Positions 1-7,663 of a stretch of DNA of 9,260 bases are shown one piece after another. A program made the position numbers and the translations under genes. Under the pieces are notes generated by a model. The model was not told where the DNA came from. It saw nothing but the letters and a program-made list of their open reading frames with translations, and searched no databases. Each line of letters starts with the position of its first letter. The first letter of the stretch is position 1. Source of the DNA: Thermoplasmata archaeon (lineage in GTDB: Archaea > Thermoplasmatota > Thermoplasmata > Lutacidiplasmatales > UBA184); the NCBI GenBank assembly GCA_021848165.1, contig JAJZMW010000069.1, positions 1 to 9,260 of the forward strand. Reading direction: 5' to 3'.

Positions 1-1343
1 GAGCGGATGCGGAAGCGCCGGTACTCCGCCTTCTTCGGGCGGCCGTTCTCGAAGACGACGACCGACCCCACGGCCTCGGCCCCCTGGAAGATCGAGATGT
101 CGATCCCCTCGATGCGGCGCGGGAGCGTCGGGAGGACGAGGAGGTTCTGCAGCGCGACGAGGACCTCCCGGGGGACGGGGACGGTCGCCCCCGTCGGGAG
201 GCTCGCCCGCGCGACGCGGCTCGCGAGGCGGGCGAGCGGCGCGTAGCGACCCGTCGGTCGGAACTGCACGTCGATCCCTCGGCTTCCGAAGAGCTCGTCC
301 AGGGCGGCGTCGATCCCGTCGGGGCGCGCGCCGTCGATGCACAGCCGATCCGGGAGGGCGATCTGCGAGCCGTAGTACTGGGCGAGGAACTGCCGGAGCA
401 CCTCCCCCGGCTCGGGGACGTCATCGGCGGGGTACGCGAGCAGGTGCGGCTCCGTCTCCCGGACCTCCCCGTCCTCGACCCGCAGGAGACCGACCGCGAC
501 GCGGAGCGCGGCCGCGTCGTCCGGATAGGCGAGCCCGAGCACATCGACGCGCCCGGACCCGCGCCCGACGACATGCTGGCGCTCGAGCAGCGCCCGGAGC
601 CCCTCGAGGGCGTCGCGGAGGCGGCCCGCCCGCTCGTACTCCTGGCGCTCGGCGGCCGCCCGCATCTCGCGCTCGAGCACCGGACGGACCTCCGCGCCGT
701 GCCCGCGGAGGACCTTCGCCGCCTCGAGCGCGCTCGCCCGGTACTCCTCGTCCGAGATCGCGCCGATGCACGGGGCGCTGCAGACCCCGAGGTGGTAGTA
801 CAGACACGCCTCCTTCGGAAGCCGGACGCACCGGCGCAGCCGGAACGTATCGGTGAGGAGCTTCTGGGCCTCGCGGGCTTCGCGCGCGCTCACGTACGGG
901 CCGAAGAGGAGGGTCCCGGCGCCCCGGCGCGGACGGCGCACCAGGAGCAGGCGCGGATGCGACTCCCCCATCGTGAGCGCGAGATAGGGGTAGCTCCGGT
1001 CGTCCTTGAGGAGGGTGTTGAGCGGCGGCTGGTACTGCTTGATCAGGCTCGCCTCGAGGAGCAGGGCCTCCCGCTCGTTGGCGGTGGGCACGAACTCGAC
1101 GCTCGCGCTCTGCGCGAGGATCGAGCCGTCCTTCTCGATCCGCGCTCGCAGGTGGTCGAGGATCCGCCGACGGAGGCTGAGCGCTTTGCCGACGTAGACG
1201 ACCGCGCCGTTCGGCGCGCGGAACAGGTAGACCCCGGGAAGATCGGGTCCGCGGCGGAACCCCTCCCGGGTCGCGGCGGCGAGCTGGCTCGCCGGCACGA
1301 ACGCGGGCCCCCCCGCCCCCCCCGCCCGCGCCGGTTCGCTCAT
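1..1343 (-). CDS. uvrC: Excinuclease ABC subunit C (UvrC), 3' end outside window
   Basis: UvrC is the dual-incision nuclease of nucleotide excision repair, cutting 3' and 5' of a lesion on the UvrB-DNA complex. 447 codons are visible from the ATG at 1343. A GIY-YIG nuclease domain lies at residues 36-115 (GVY 37-39, YVG 50-52, followed by GKALSLRRRI). A four-cysteine cluster, C172, C180, C188 and C192 in the CLYYHLGVCSAPC context, matches the cysteines reported to hold an iron-sulfur cluster in bacterial UvrC. A UvrB-binding UVR motif is at about 222-254. The start of the RNase H-like second nuclease domain has GIDIS with D415, a probable catalytic acid, and then AEYRRFRI. Full UvrC is about 600 residues, so roughly 150, including the helix-hairpin-helix end, lie beyond base 1. 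The start codon overlaps the uvrA stop (ATGA), suggesting translational coupling. No frame disruption is seen. Confidence 0.97.
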   Translation of the reverse strand, partial: MSEPARAGGAGGPAFVPASQLAAATREGFRRGPDLPGVYLFRAPNGAVVYVGKALSLRRRILDHLRARIEKDGSILAQSASVEFVPTANEREALLLEASLIKQYQPPLNTLLKDDRSYPYLALTMGESHPRLLLVRRPRRGAGTLLFGPYVSAREAREAQKLLTDTFRLRRCVRLPKEACLYYHLGVCSAPCIGAISDEEYRASALEAAKVLRGHGAEVRPVLEREMRAAAERQEYERAGRLRDALEGLRALLERQHVVGRGSGRVDVLGLAYPDDAAALRVAVGLLRVEDGEVRETEPHLLAYPADDVPEPGEVLRQFLAQYYGSQIALPDRLCIDGARPDGIDAALDELFGSRGIDVQFRPTGRYAPLARLASRVARASLPTGATVPVPREVLVALQNLLVLPTLPRRIEGIDISIFQGAEAVGSVVVFENGRPKKAEYRRFRIR

Positions 1344-4183
1344 CGCGCCGCGAGGCGTCGGGTCGCCACCGGGGTCGGCAAGAGCTTCGCCAGGTAGCGG
1401 GCGGTGTGCGACCCCGGCGTGCGGGCGACCTCCTCGGGCGTCCCGACGGCGATCACCCGACCGCCGGCCGCGCCGCCCTCCGGCCCGAGGTCGATGACCC
1501 AGTCGGCCGACTTGAGGACGTCCAGGTTGTGCTCGATCACGAGGACGGTGTTGCCGCCCTCCCGCAGCCGGAAGAGGACGCGGAGCAGGCGGTCGACGTC
1601 GGCGAAGTGGAGGCCCGTCGTCGGCTCGTCCAGGAGGTAGAGGGTCCGGCCGGTCGGCGATTTCCCGAGCTCGAAGGCGATCTTGATCCGCTGCGCTTCG
1701 CCCCCCGAGAGGGTCGTCGCGCTCTGCCCGAGCCGGACGTAGCCGAGCCCGACCTCGCTCAAGAGCTGGAGGCGCGCGGCGATGCGGCGATGATTCTGGA
1801 AGAAGGCGAGCGCGTCGTCGACGGTCATCGCGAGCACGTCGGCGATCGAACGATCCTTGAACCGGACCTCGAGCGTCGCCGCGTTGTAGCGCTGGCCGTG
1901 GCACTCCTCGCACGCGACGTAGACGTCGGGGAGAAAGTGCATCTCGTGCCGGATGACGCCGTCGCCTTCGCAGGTCTCGCACCGGCCCCCGGCGACGTTG
2001 AAGCTGAAGCGCCCCGGGCCGTAGCCGCGCGCCTTCGACTCCGGCAGGCTCGCGAAGAGCTCGCGGATCGGCGTCATCAGCCCGGTGTAGGTCGCGGGAT
2101 TGCTCCGGGGCGTCCGGCCGATCGGGGACTGGTCGATGAGGAGGACGCGGTCGATCTGGTCGATCCCGTCGATGAAGTCGTGCTTGCCCGGCGCCTCCCG
2201 CCCGAGCCCGAGGTGGCGGCGGACGGCCTTGTAGAGGATCTCGTCCATCAGCGTCGACTTGCCGCTGCCCGAGACCCCCGAGAGCGCGACCAGTAGGCCA
2301 AGCGGGATCCGGACCTCCTCGCCGCGCAGGTTGTTCTCGCGGGGTCCGTGGATCACGATCGCGCGCTCCGTCGGCGCGCGTCGGAGCGCGGGGACCTCGA
2401 TCGCCCGTCGGCCGCTGAGGAACTCGCCGGTGAGCGAGCGGGGGGCCTCCCCGATCGCCGCGGGCGGGCCGTTGTAGAGGACCTCGCCGCCGTGGACCCC
2501 GGCCCCCGGTCCGAGGTCCACGAGCCAGTCCGACTCGCGCATCGTCTCCTCGTCGTGCTCGACGACCAGGAGCGTGTTGCCGAGGTCGCGGAGCGACTTC
2601 AACGTCGCGAGCAGGCGCGCGTGGTCGCGGGGGTGCAGGCCGATCGACGGCTCGTCCAGGATGTAGAGCACGCCGACCAAGCCGCTGCCGATCTGCGTCG
2701 CGAGCGCGATCCGCTCCGCCTCCCCACCGCTGAGCGAGCCGCTGGCCCGGTCGAGCGAGAGATAGGTGAGCCCGACGTTCTCAAGGAACCCCAGGCGGGC
2801 GCGGATCTCCCGGACGATCGGAGCGGCGATCGGTTCCTCGCGCGCCGGCACGGGCAACGTCGCGAACCACCGGGCGGCGTCCTCGACCGTCATCGCCGCC
2901 ACGTCGGCGATCGAGCGGCCCTGGACGGTGACCGCGAGGATCTCGGGCTTGAGACGACGGCCCCCGCAGACCCGGCACGGGTGGAACGCCATGAAACCCA
3001 TGTAGTACTCCTTCACGCTCTCCGATTTCGTCTGCTTCCATCGACGTTCGACCGCCGCGACCAGGCCCTCGGCGAGCCAGGCGCCCCCCCACCACCAGCG
3101 CGACCATCGGGGGCCCCCCCCGAGCGATCGGTCGGAGCCGTACATCAACGCCTTCCACCCCTTGTCGGGGAGCTCCCGGATCGGGTGCTTCGGATCGTAG
3201 CCGAAGAGGCGACCGAACCGGTCGAGCGCCTCCTTCCCGGGCGTGAGCCCCCAGACGGAGATCGCCTTGCGGAGCGGCTTGTCGCGATCCGGGACGATGA
3301 GGTCGGGGTCGGCGTGCAACGTCGCCCCGATCCCGGAGCACTCGGGGCACGCGCCGAACGGGTTGTTGAAGCTGAACATCCGCGGGGCGAGCTCGTCCAT
3401 CGAGAACCCGCAGACCGGGCATCCGCGGCGGCTGGAGAAGTCGGTGCGCTCCCCGGAGGGGGCCCGGAGCACGACGAGCCCGTCGGAAAGCCGGCGCGCG
3501 AGCTCGACCGCCTCCCCCAGGCGGGCGGCCTCCTCCGGGACGACGCGGAAGGCGTCGACGACGACCTCGATCGTGTGCTTCTTGTTCTTCTCCAGCGGGA
3601 TCGGCGGTCCGGGCCGCTTCACGTCCAGATCGTCGACGACGAAGCGACGGTACCCTTCGCTTTGCAGACGCTCCAGCAGCTCGCGATGCTCTCCCTTCTT
3701 CGCCCGCACGACGGGAGCGAGGATCTCGACGCGAGCGCCGGGGAAGCGCGTCGAGATCGTCTCGACGATCCGGTCGACCGACTGCGGGGCGATCTCGGTG
3801 CCGTCGTTCGGGCAATGGGGGACCCCGATCCGGGCGTAGAGGAGCCGCAGGTAGTCGTGGATCTCGGTGACGGTCCCCACGGTCGATCGCGGGTTCCGGC
3901 TCCCCGCCCGCTGCTCGATTGCGATCGCCGGCGAGAGCCCTTCGATCGTGTCGACCTCGGGCTTGTCCATCTGCCCGAGGAACTGGCGGGCGTACGCGCT
4001 CAAGCTCTCGATGTAGCGTCGCTGGCCCTCCGCGTACAGGGTGTCGAACGCGAGGCTCGACTTGCCCGATCCGCTCACGCCGGTGATGACGATGAAGCGG
4101 TTCCGCGGGAGGTCGAGCGAGATGTTCTTGAGGTTGTGCTGGCGCGCCCCGCGGATCCGGATCGCGTCGGCCGGCTCGGTCAT
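1340..4183 (-). CDS. uvrA: Excinuclease ABC subunit A (UvrA)
   Basis: UvrA is the damage-sensing dimeric ATPase of nucleotide excision repair that loads UvrB onto DNA. The 947-residue protein has normal family length and both ABC modules. Module I has Walker A GVSGSGKS at 35-42, a zinc site at C255/C258/C279/C282, signature LSGGE at 484-488 and Walker B ILDEPS at 508-513. Module II has Walker A at 636-643, the DNA-contacting zinc finger at C735/C738/C758/C761, LSGGE at 825-829 and LLDEPT at 850-855. The UvrB-interaction region (about 120-245) is present, beginning PHCPNDG. The ATG lies 8 nt after the stop of the upstream amidohydrolase gene and follows an AGGGGG ribosome-binding-like stretch, so the two are probably co-transcribed. 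Its stop overlaps the uvrC start. One oddity is a patch with five Trp within ten residues at 360-369, where E. coli UvrA has a charged and polar segment; overall length there is conserved. Confidence 0.98.
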   Translation of the reverse strand: MTEPADAIRIRGARQHNLKNISLDLPRNRFIVITGVSGSGKSSLAFDTLYAEGQRRYIESLSAYARQFLGQMDKPEVDTIEGLSPAIAIEQRAGSRNPRSTVGTVTEIHDYLRLLYARIGVPHCPNDGTEIAPQSVDRIVETISTRFPGARVEILAPVVRAKKGEHRELLERLQSEGYRRFVVDDLDVKRPGPPIPLEKNKKHTIEVVVDAFRVVPEEAARLGEAVELARRLSDGLVVLRAPSGERTDFSSRRGCPVCGFSMDELAPRMFSFNNPFGACPECSGIGATLHADPDLIVPDRDKPLRKAISVWGLTPGKEALDRFGRLFGYDPKHPIRELPDKGWKALMYGSDRSLGGGPRWSRWWWGGAWLAEGLVAAVERRWKQTKSESVKEYYMGFMAFHPCRVCGGRRLKPEILAVTVQGRSIADVAAMTVEDAARWFATLPVPAREEPIAAPIVREIRARLGFLENVGLTYLSLDRASGSLSGGEAERIALATQIGSGLVGVLYILDEPSIGLHPRDHARLLATLKSLRDLGNTLLVVEHDEETMRESDWLVDLGPGAGVHGGEVLYNGPPAAIGEAPRSLTGEFLSGRRAIEVPALRRAPTERAIVIHGPRENNLRGEEVRIPLGLLVALSGVSGSGKSTLMDEILYKAVRRHLGLGREAPGKHDFIDGIDQIDRVLLIDQSPIGRTPRSNPATYTGLMTPIRELFASLPESKARGYGPGRFSFNVAGGRCETCEGDGVIRHEMHFLPDVYVACEECHGQRYNAATLEVRFKDRSIADVLAMTVDDALAFFQNHRRIAARLQLLSEVGLGYVRLGQSATTLSGGEAQRIKIAFELGKSPTGRTLYLLDEPTTGLHFADVDRLLRVLFRLREGGNTVLVIEHNLDVLKSADWVIDLGPEGGAAGGRVIAVGTPEEVARTPGSHTARYLAKLLPTPVATRRLAAR

Positions 4184-4187
4184 CGGG

Positions 4188-4193
4188 CCCCCT
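4188..4193 (-). promoter_or_regulatory. Shine-Dalgarno-like AGGGGG before uvrA
   Basis: AGGGGG lies 4 nt before the uvrA ATG and overlaps the TAG stop of the upstream amidohydrolase gene. The same hexamer at the same 4-nt spacing precedes the topA ATG, which supports both start choices and suggests uvrA is translated by re-initiation on a shared transcript. Confidence 0.5.
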
Positions 4194-4917
4194 ACGCGGG
4201 CAAGAGCCGCAGGACCGTCTCCGCGAGGCGACGGAGCACGTGCTCCTGGATCCGTTGCCCGATCTCGGCGCTCGCGCCGCGCGTGTCGCCGACGACGCTC
4301 TCGGGCCAGACGTCGGATCGCTGCGGTCCGGGGAGGAACGGGTCGCCCCGATGGTCGATCACCGGTCGGGTCGCTCCGACCGAGTTCGGGGCGATCGCGA
4401 GGAGCCGCGATGTCTCGAGCAGCCCCCCGTGGCCGTCGGTCGGGGGGGCGAGGCTGCCCCGGAGCTCGTAGACGAAGTCGTAGTCCGACAGCACGACGAT
4501 CCGGCTCGCCGGATACCTCCGCATGGTGAAGTCGGCCGCCTCCCGGAGCGCCGCCATGTGGCCCCGCTCGGCGTGGCCCGAGAGGACGAGGAGGCGGCGA
4601 ATGCCCATGCGCGCGAACTCGCCGAGGACCCCCGCGACCGTCCGCTCGAGCTCGTGGATCGAGAGCGACACGGTGCCCGCGAACAAGCTCGCCTCGGGCG
4701 CGACGCCGTAGGCGATCGTCGGCGCGATGACCGCCCCGAGCCGCTCCCCGAGATCGTGGGCCGTCGCCTCCGCCTGGAGCTGATCGGCGCCGAGCGGGAG
4801 GTGGGGCCCGTGGGCTTCCAGCGCCCCGATCGGGAGGATGAGGAGCGGGTTGGTCCGGATCCGGGCCTCCCAGCTACGGGAATCCATGACCGTCAGGTAC
4901 GACGCACCGCGACCCAC
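4192..4917 (-). CDS. Creatininase-family metal-dependent amidohydrolase
   Basis: This 241-residue protein belongs to the creatininase superfamily, which includes creatinine amidohydrolase, the mycofactocin peptidase MftE and the archaeal FAPy-nucleotide deformylase ArfB. LPIGALEAHGPHLPLGAD carries probable metal ligands E34, H36 and D45. SGHAERGH gives H115 and E117, resembling the HxE of true creatininase (NGHYEN) rather than the more common NGHGGN. HGGLLETS gives H163 and E168, matching the catalytic HAGxxETS block. The metal site therefore looks complete, but the substrate cannot be assigned. I chose the GTG at 4917 because a TATA box lies about 25 nt upstream (leaderless start) and the family usually has residues before the region matching ATG codon 11 (4887). 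That ATG is the alternative start and has no clear ribosome site. The gene heads an operon with uvrA and uvrC, with only 8 nt before uvrA. Confidence 0.85.
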   Translation of the reverse strand: MGRGASYLTVMDSRSWEARIRTNPLLILPIGALEAHGPHLPLGADQLQAEATAHDLGERLGAVIAPTIAYGVAPEASLFAGTVSLSIHELERTVAGVLGEFARMGIRRLLVLSGHAERGHMAALREAADFTMRRYPASRIVVLSDYDFVYELRGSLAPPTDGHGGLLETSRLLAIAPNSVGATRPVIDHRGDPFLPGPQRSDVWPESVVGDTRGASAEIGQRIQEHVLRRLAETVLRLLPA

Positions 4918-4937
4918 GCCGTTGCGACCCGTCGGGC

Positions 4938-4947
4938 GTATTTAAGG
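4938..4947 (-). promoter_or_regulatory. Archaeal TATA box for the amidohydrolase-uvrA-uvrC operon
   Basis: On the minus strand the sequence reads CCTTAAATAC, an AT-rich island in very GC-rich surroundings and close to the archaeal TATA consensus. Its centre (about 4942) is about 25 nt from the GTG at 4917, the usual TATA-to-start-site distance, so the transcript would begin at or next to the GTG. It lies in the 65-bp gap after topA, so the operon need not depend on topA read-through. Confidence 0.65.
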
Positions 4948-4982
4948 CGGGACGGGAGGGAATGGAACGCCCGGCCCCGCGG

Positions 4983-7469
4983 CTAGGCCGGGGGGCGGCC
5001 CGTCGCCGTCGACGACGGTCGCTCCGCGGGGGTCGTCGCGCGCCCGCGGCGCGGGACCCCGACGCGCGCCGGGGCCTTCCGGGGCTTTGCGGGAGAACGC
5101 GCCGCCGCGCGGGCGCGCGCCGCGGGGGCCTTCGCGGACTTCCGCGAGCGCCCCGCCGCCGGCTTCGCCACCGCCGCCTTCTCGACCTTCGCCCGCGTGG
5201 GGCAGGCCGGGTTCACGCACTGGGTCCAGGGGGGGCGACCGGCCTCGACCGCCGTGACGACCGGGGCCCCGCAGCTCGGACACGGGTCGGGGGACTTCTC
5301 GAGCTTCCCGCGCTGCGGCAGAGGGTAGGTCGTCCGGCACGTCGGGTAGCCGGAGCATCCGACGAACCGTTTGCCGAGGAACGAATAGCGGATCTCGAGC
5401 GGCTGACCGCACGTCGGGCAGACGCCGATGCGGAACGCCCGGTGGTGTTCCTCGCACTCCGGGTTCATGCAAAAGAGCTCGGGGCGCTGCCCGCGAAAGA
5501 CGATCTTCACCCGCGGCATCCGGCACTTCGCGCAGAGGAAGTCGGGCGCCGGCTCGACGAAGCCCGCCGCCGGGAGCGGGAAGCTGACGGGGCAGGTGGC
5601 GGGGTTGTTCGCGCACTGGATCCACCGCAGGCCGCGGGGGCTCCGTTCGAGCCGCAGGGCCCCGCCGCACTTCGCGCACGGCCCCACGAACCGCTGGCGG
5701 TCGAGCGCGCCCCGGATCGTCGCGCGGACCCCGGCGACGTTCTGCTCGAGGAGGGCGTACGCCTCGCGGAGCATCTCGCGCGACTCGCTCAGGACCTCCT
5801 CCTTTGGCTTCTTCGACTCGGCGACGAGCTCCATGTCGTCCTCGAGCCGATGGGTCATCTCGGGACGCGTGATGAGGGGCGCATACGCCCGGAGCGCCTC
5901 CGTCACGGCGATCCCGGTCGTGGTCGGCTCGAGACCGCGCTGGTTGATGTAGTGGCGATCGAAGAGCTTCTGCAGGACGTCGTGGCGCGTGCTCTTCGTG
6001 CCGAGGCCGAGCCGCTCCATCTCCTGGATGAGCGACCCTTGCGAATAGCGTCGCGGCGGCTTGGTCTGCTCCTCCAAGAGCCGCACGTCGCGGACGGGGA
6101 TCGTCTCGCCCACGACGAGGGCGGGGATCGCCACCTCCTCCGGCGAGGAGTACGGATAGATCCGGTACCATCCCGGGTCGAGCAGGGTCTGCCCGCTCGC
6201 CTCGAACGGCTCGTCGCGCACGGCGACGGTCGCGGTGCGCTTGCGTCCGATCGCGTCCGGCGCGAGCGTCGCGAGGAACCGACGAACGACGAGTTCGTAG
6301 ACCTTGGCGTGGTCGGGTTTGAGCTTGCGGGGATCGACGACGCCGGTCGGGTAGATCGGGGGATGGTCGGTCGTCTCGGTCCGCCCGCGCGTCGCGCGGA
6401 AGGTCGGCTGATCGAGGACATAGGCGGCCGCCTCCGCGAAGACGCTGTCGCGGAACTTCTCGGCGAGCGTCTTGAGCCCGAGCCCGCGGGGGTAGACGGT
6501 GTTGTCCGTCCGCGGGTAGCTGATCAGCCCCTGCGTGTAGAGGTCCTCGGCGATCCGCATGACGGTCGCGGCGCCGAGACCGAGGCGCGTCGCCTCCGCG
6601 ACGAAGAGCGTCGTCGAGAACGGGACCGGCGGGCGGCGCCGGGTCTCCTCTTCGACGAACGCCCGGACGACGCCCTCGTGCGCTCCATCCACCTTCTGGA
6701 ACGTCCGCTCCGCCTCCGCCCGGTCCTCCCAGAGGCCGTGGGCGTGCCGGAGCTCGAAGACCTCGCCCGCCGTCTCGGCGGTCGCGGCGATCTGCCAGTA
6801 CGGCGTCGGCACGAACTCCTTGATCGCTTGGTCCCGCTCCACGAGGAGGGCGAGCGTCGGGGTCTGCACGCGGCCCACCGAGAGGAAGCTACGGCCGCGT
6901 TGCTCGGCGGTGATCGAGAGGTAGCGGGTCAGGACCGCGCCCCAGACGAGGTCGATCTCCTGGCGGGACTCCGCGGCCATCGCCAGCGCCCGGTCGAGCG
7001 TCTCGAGATGGGCGAAGCTCTGCTCGATCGCCTCGCGGGTGAGCGCGCTGTAGCGCGCGCGCTCGACGTGGATCGACGGATGGACCTTCTGGAGGAGCTC
7101 GAGGCACTCGAGGCCGATGAGCTCTCCTTCCCGGTCAAAGTCGGTCGCGAGGATCACGCGCTCGAACTCGCGGACGATCGACTGGAGCGCCCCGACGATC
7201 CCTCCTTCGGTCACGCGCTTGATCGGGGTCGCTTCGATCAGGCGCGGCAGGAGCTCCAGCGACCAATCGCTCAGCTCGGGGGGATAGTCGAGCTCGACGA
7301 TGTGGCCGCGCAGTCCGACGACGGTGTACGGTCCGTCGGGCCGCTCGAACCGGAAGACGTTCGTCCCCTCGATCCGCGAGCGTTGCATGTGCCCGTCGGA
7401 GAGGACGACGGCGATGCGGAGCGCCGTGTTGAACTTCTCGGCGACGACGAGCGTGCGCATCGGGGCCAT
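4983..7469 (-). CDS. topA: Type IA DNA topoisomerase I, archaeal type, four zinc motifs and basic tail
   Basis: This enzyme relaxes negative supercoils by passing strands through a transient 5'-phosphotyrosine break. The 828 residues run as follows. The N-terminal TOPRIM domain has E11 in VVAEKFNTA and the acidic DFDREGE at D110/D112/E114/E116. The conserved LSVGRVQTPTLALL is at 197-208. The catalytic tyrosine is Y318 in LISYPRTDN. The gate domains run to about 590. Four C4 zinc motifs follow: C598/C601/C619/C626, C646/C649/C667/C672, C684/C687/C705/C711 and C730/C733/C751/C756. Residues 757-828 form a low-complexity tail of Ala, Pro, Lys and Arg with about 20 basic and two acidic residues. 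There is no helicase domain, so it is not reverse gyrase. The first ATG is preferred because AGGGGG lies 4 nt upstream, as at uvrA; an in-frame ATG at codon 4 (7460) is the alternative. It is divergent from tRNA-Phe and probably transcribed alone. Confidence 0.97.
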   Translation of the reverse strand: MAPMRTLVVAEKFNTALRIAVVLSDGHMQRSRIEGTNVFRFERPDGPYTVVGLRGHIVELDYPPELSDWSLELLPRLIEATPIKRVTEGGIVGALQSIVREFERVILATDFDREGELIGLECLELLQKVHPSIHVERARYSALTREAIEQSFAHLETLDRALAMAAESRQEIDLVWGAVLTRYLSITAEQRGRSFLSVGRVQTPTLALLVERDQAIKEFVPTPYWQIAATAETAGEVFELRHAHGLWEDRAEAERTFQKVDGAHEGVVRAFVEEETRRRPPVPFSTTLFVAEATRLGLGAATVMRIAEDLYTQGLISYPRTDNTVYPRGLGLKTLAEKFRDSVFAEAAAYVLDQPTFRATRGRTETTDHPPIYPTGVVDPRKLKPDHAKVYELVVRRFLATLAPDAIGRKRTATVAVRDEPFEASGQTLLDPGWYRIYPYSSPEEVAIPALVVGETIPVRDVRLLEEQTKPPRRYSQGSLIQEMERLGLGTKSTRHDVLQKLFDRHYINQRGLEPTTTGIAVTEALRAYAPLITRPEMTHRLEDDMELVAESKKPKEEVLSESREMLREAYALLEQNVAGVRATIRGALDRQRFVGPCAKCGGALRLERSPRGLRWIQCANNPATCPVSFPLPAAGFVEPAPDFLCAKCRMPRVKIVFRGQRPELFCMNPECEEHHRAFRIGVCPTCGQPLEIRYSFLGKRFVGCSGYPTCRTTYPLPQRGKLEKSPDPCPSCGAPVVTAVEAGRPPWTQCVNPACPTRAKVEKAAVAKPAAGRSRKSAKAPAARARAAARSPAKPRKAPARVGVPRRGRATTPAERPSSTATGRPPA

Positions 7470-7473
7470 CGCT

Positions 7474-7479
7474 CCCCCT
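7474..7479 (-). promoter_or_regulatory. Shine-Dalgarno-like AGGGGG before topA
   Basis: AGGGGG stands 4 nt before the ATG at 7469, the same motif and spacing as before uvrA. From the in-frame ATG at codon 4 the spacing would be 13 nt, which is longer than usual, so the motif favours the upstream ATG. Confidence 0.45.
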
Positions 7480-7494
7480 AGGGACCGGGTCGCC

Positions 7495-7502
7495 TAGATA
7501 AG
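7495..7502 (-). promoter_or_regulatory. TATA-like box for topA
   Basis: The minus strand reads CTTATCTA, the best AT-rich element upstream of topA. Its centre lies about 29 nt from the ATG, predicting a very short leader. That sits awkwardly with use of the AGGGGG motif at 7474-7479, which would be at or just before the predicted transcript start. Either the start site lies nearer the box or the motif is not used. Confidence 0.4.
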
Positions 7503-7629
7503 TGTACGGGCCGCTTCACCTCGAGATTCCGCGTCGAACGTGCGCGCTCGCGTTCGGAAGCGGCGGCGACGAACGGAGGCGGGCGTCGGCGCCGGGACCG
7601 TCCGCCGGGCCCCCTCCGACCAACGCCTG

Positions 7630-7636
7630 AAATACT
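7630..7636 (+). promoter_or_regulatory. TATA-like box for tRNA-Phe
   Basis: AAATACT, centred near 7632, is the most AT-rich element upstream of the tRNA. A start site about 26 nt downstream would fall near 7658, leaving a short 5' leader for RNase P to remove. This fits normal archaeal tRNA gene architecture. Confidence 0.45.
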
Positions 7637-7663
7637 CCGGGGTTTACGCGGCGCTGGGCCGAC

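Noticed and set aside
444..1397. Plus-strand open frame of 317 codons opposite uvrC
   Set aside because: The minus strand gives an uninterrupted 447-residue UvrC with GIY-YIG, cysteine cluster and UVR motif; the plus-strand product is a GC-driven shadow.
2348..4471. Plus-strand open frame of 707 codons opposite uvrA and the amidohydrolase gene
   Set aside because: It spans two real genes on the other strand and has shadow composition without motifs. Stops are rare in any frame at this GC content.
4962..7481. Plus-strand open frame of 839 codons opposite topA
   Set aside because: Its translation is rich in Arg, Asp, Glu, Leu and Gly with no recognisable domain, as expected antisense to a GC-rich gene. 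The opposite strand encodes a complete TopA with all catalytic motifs.
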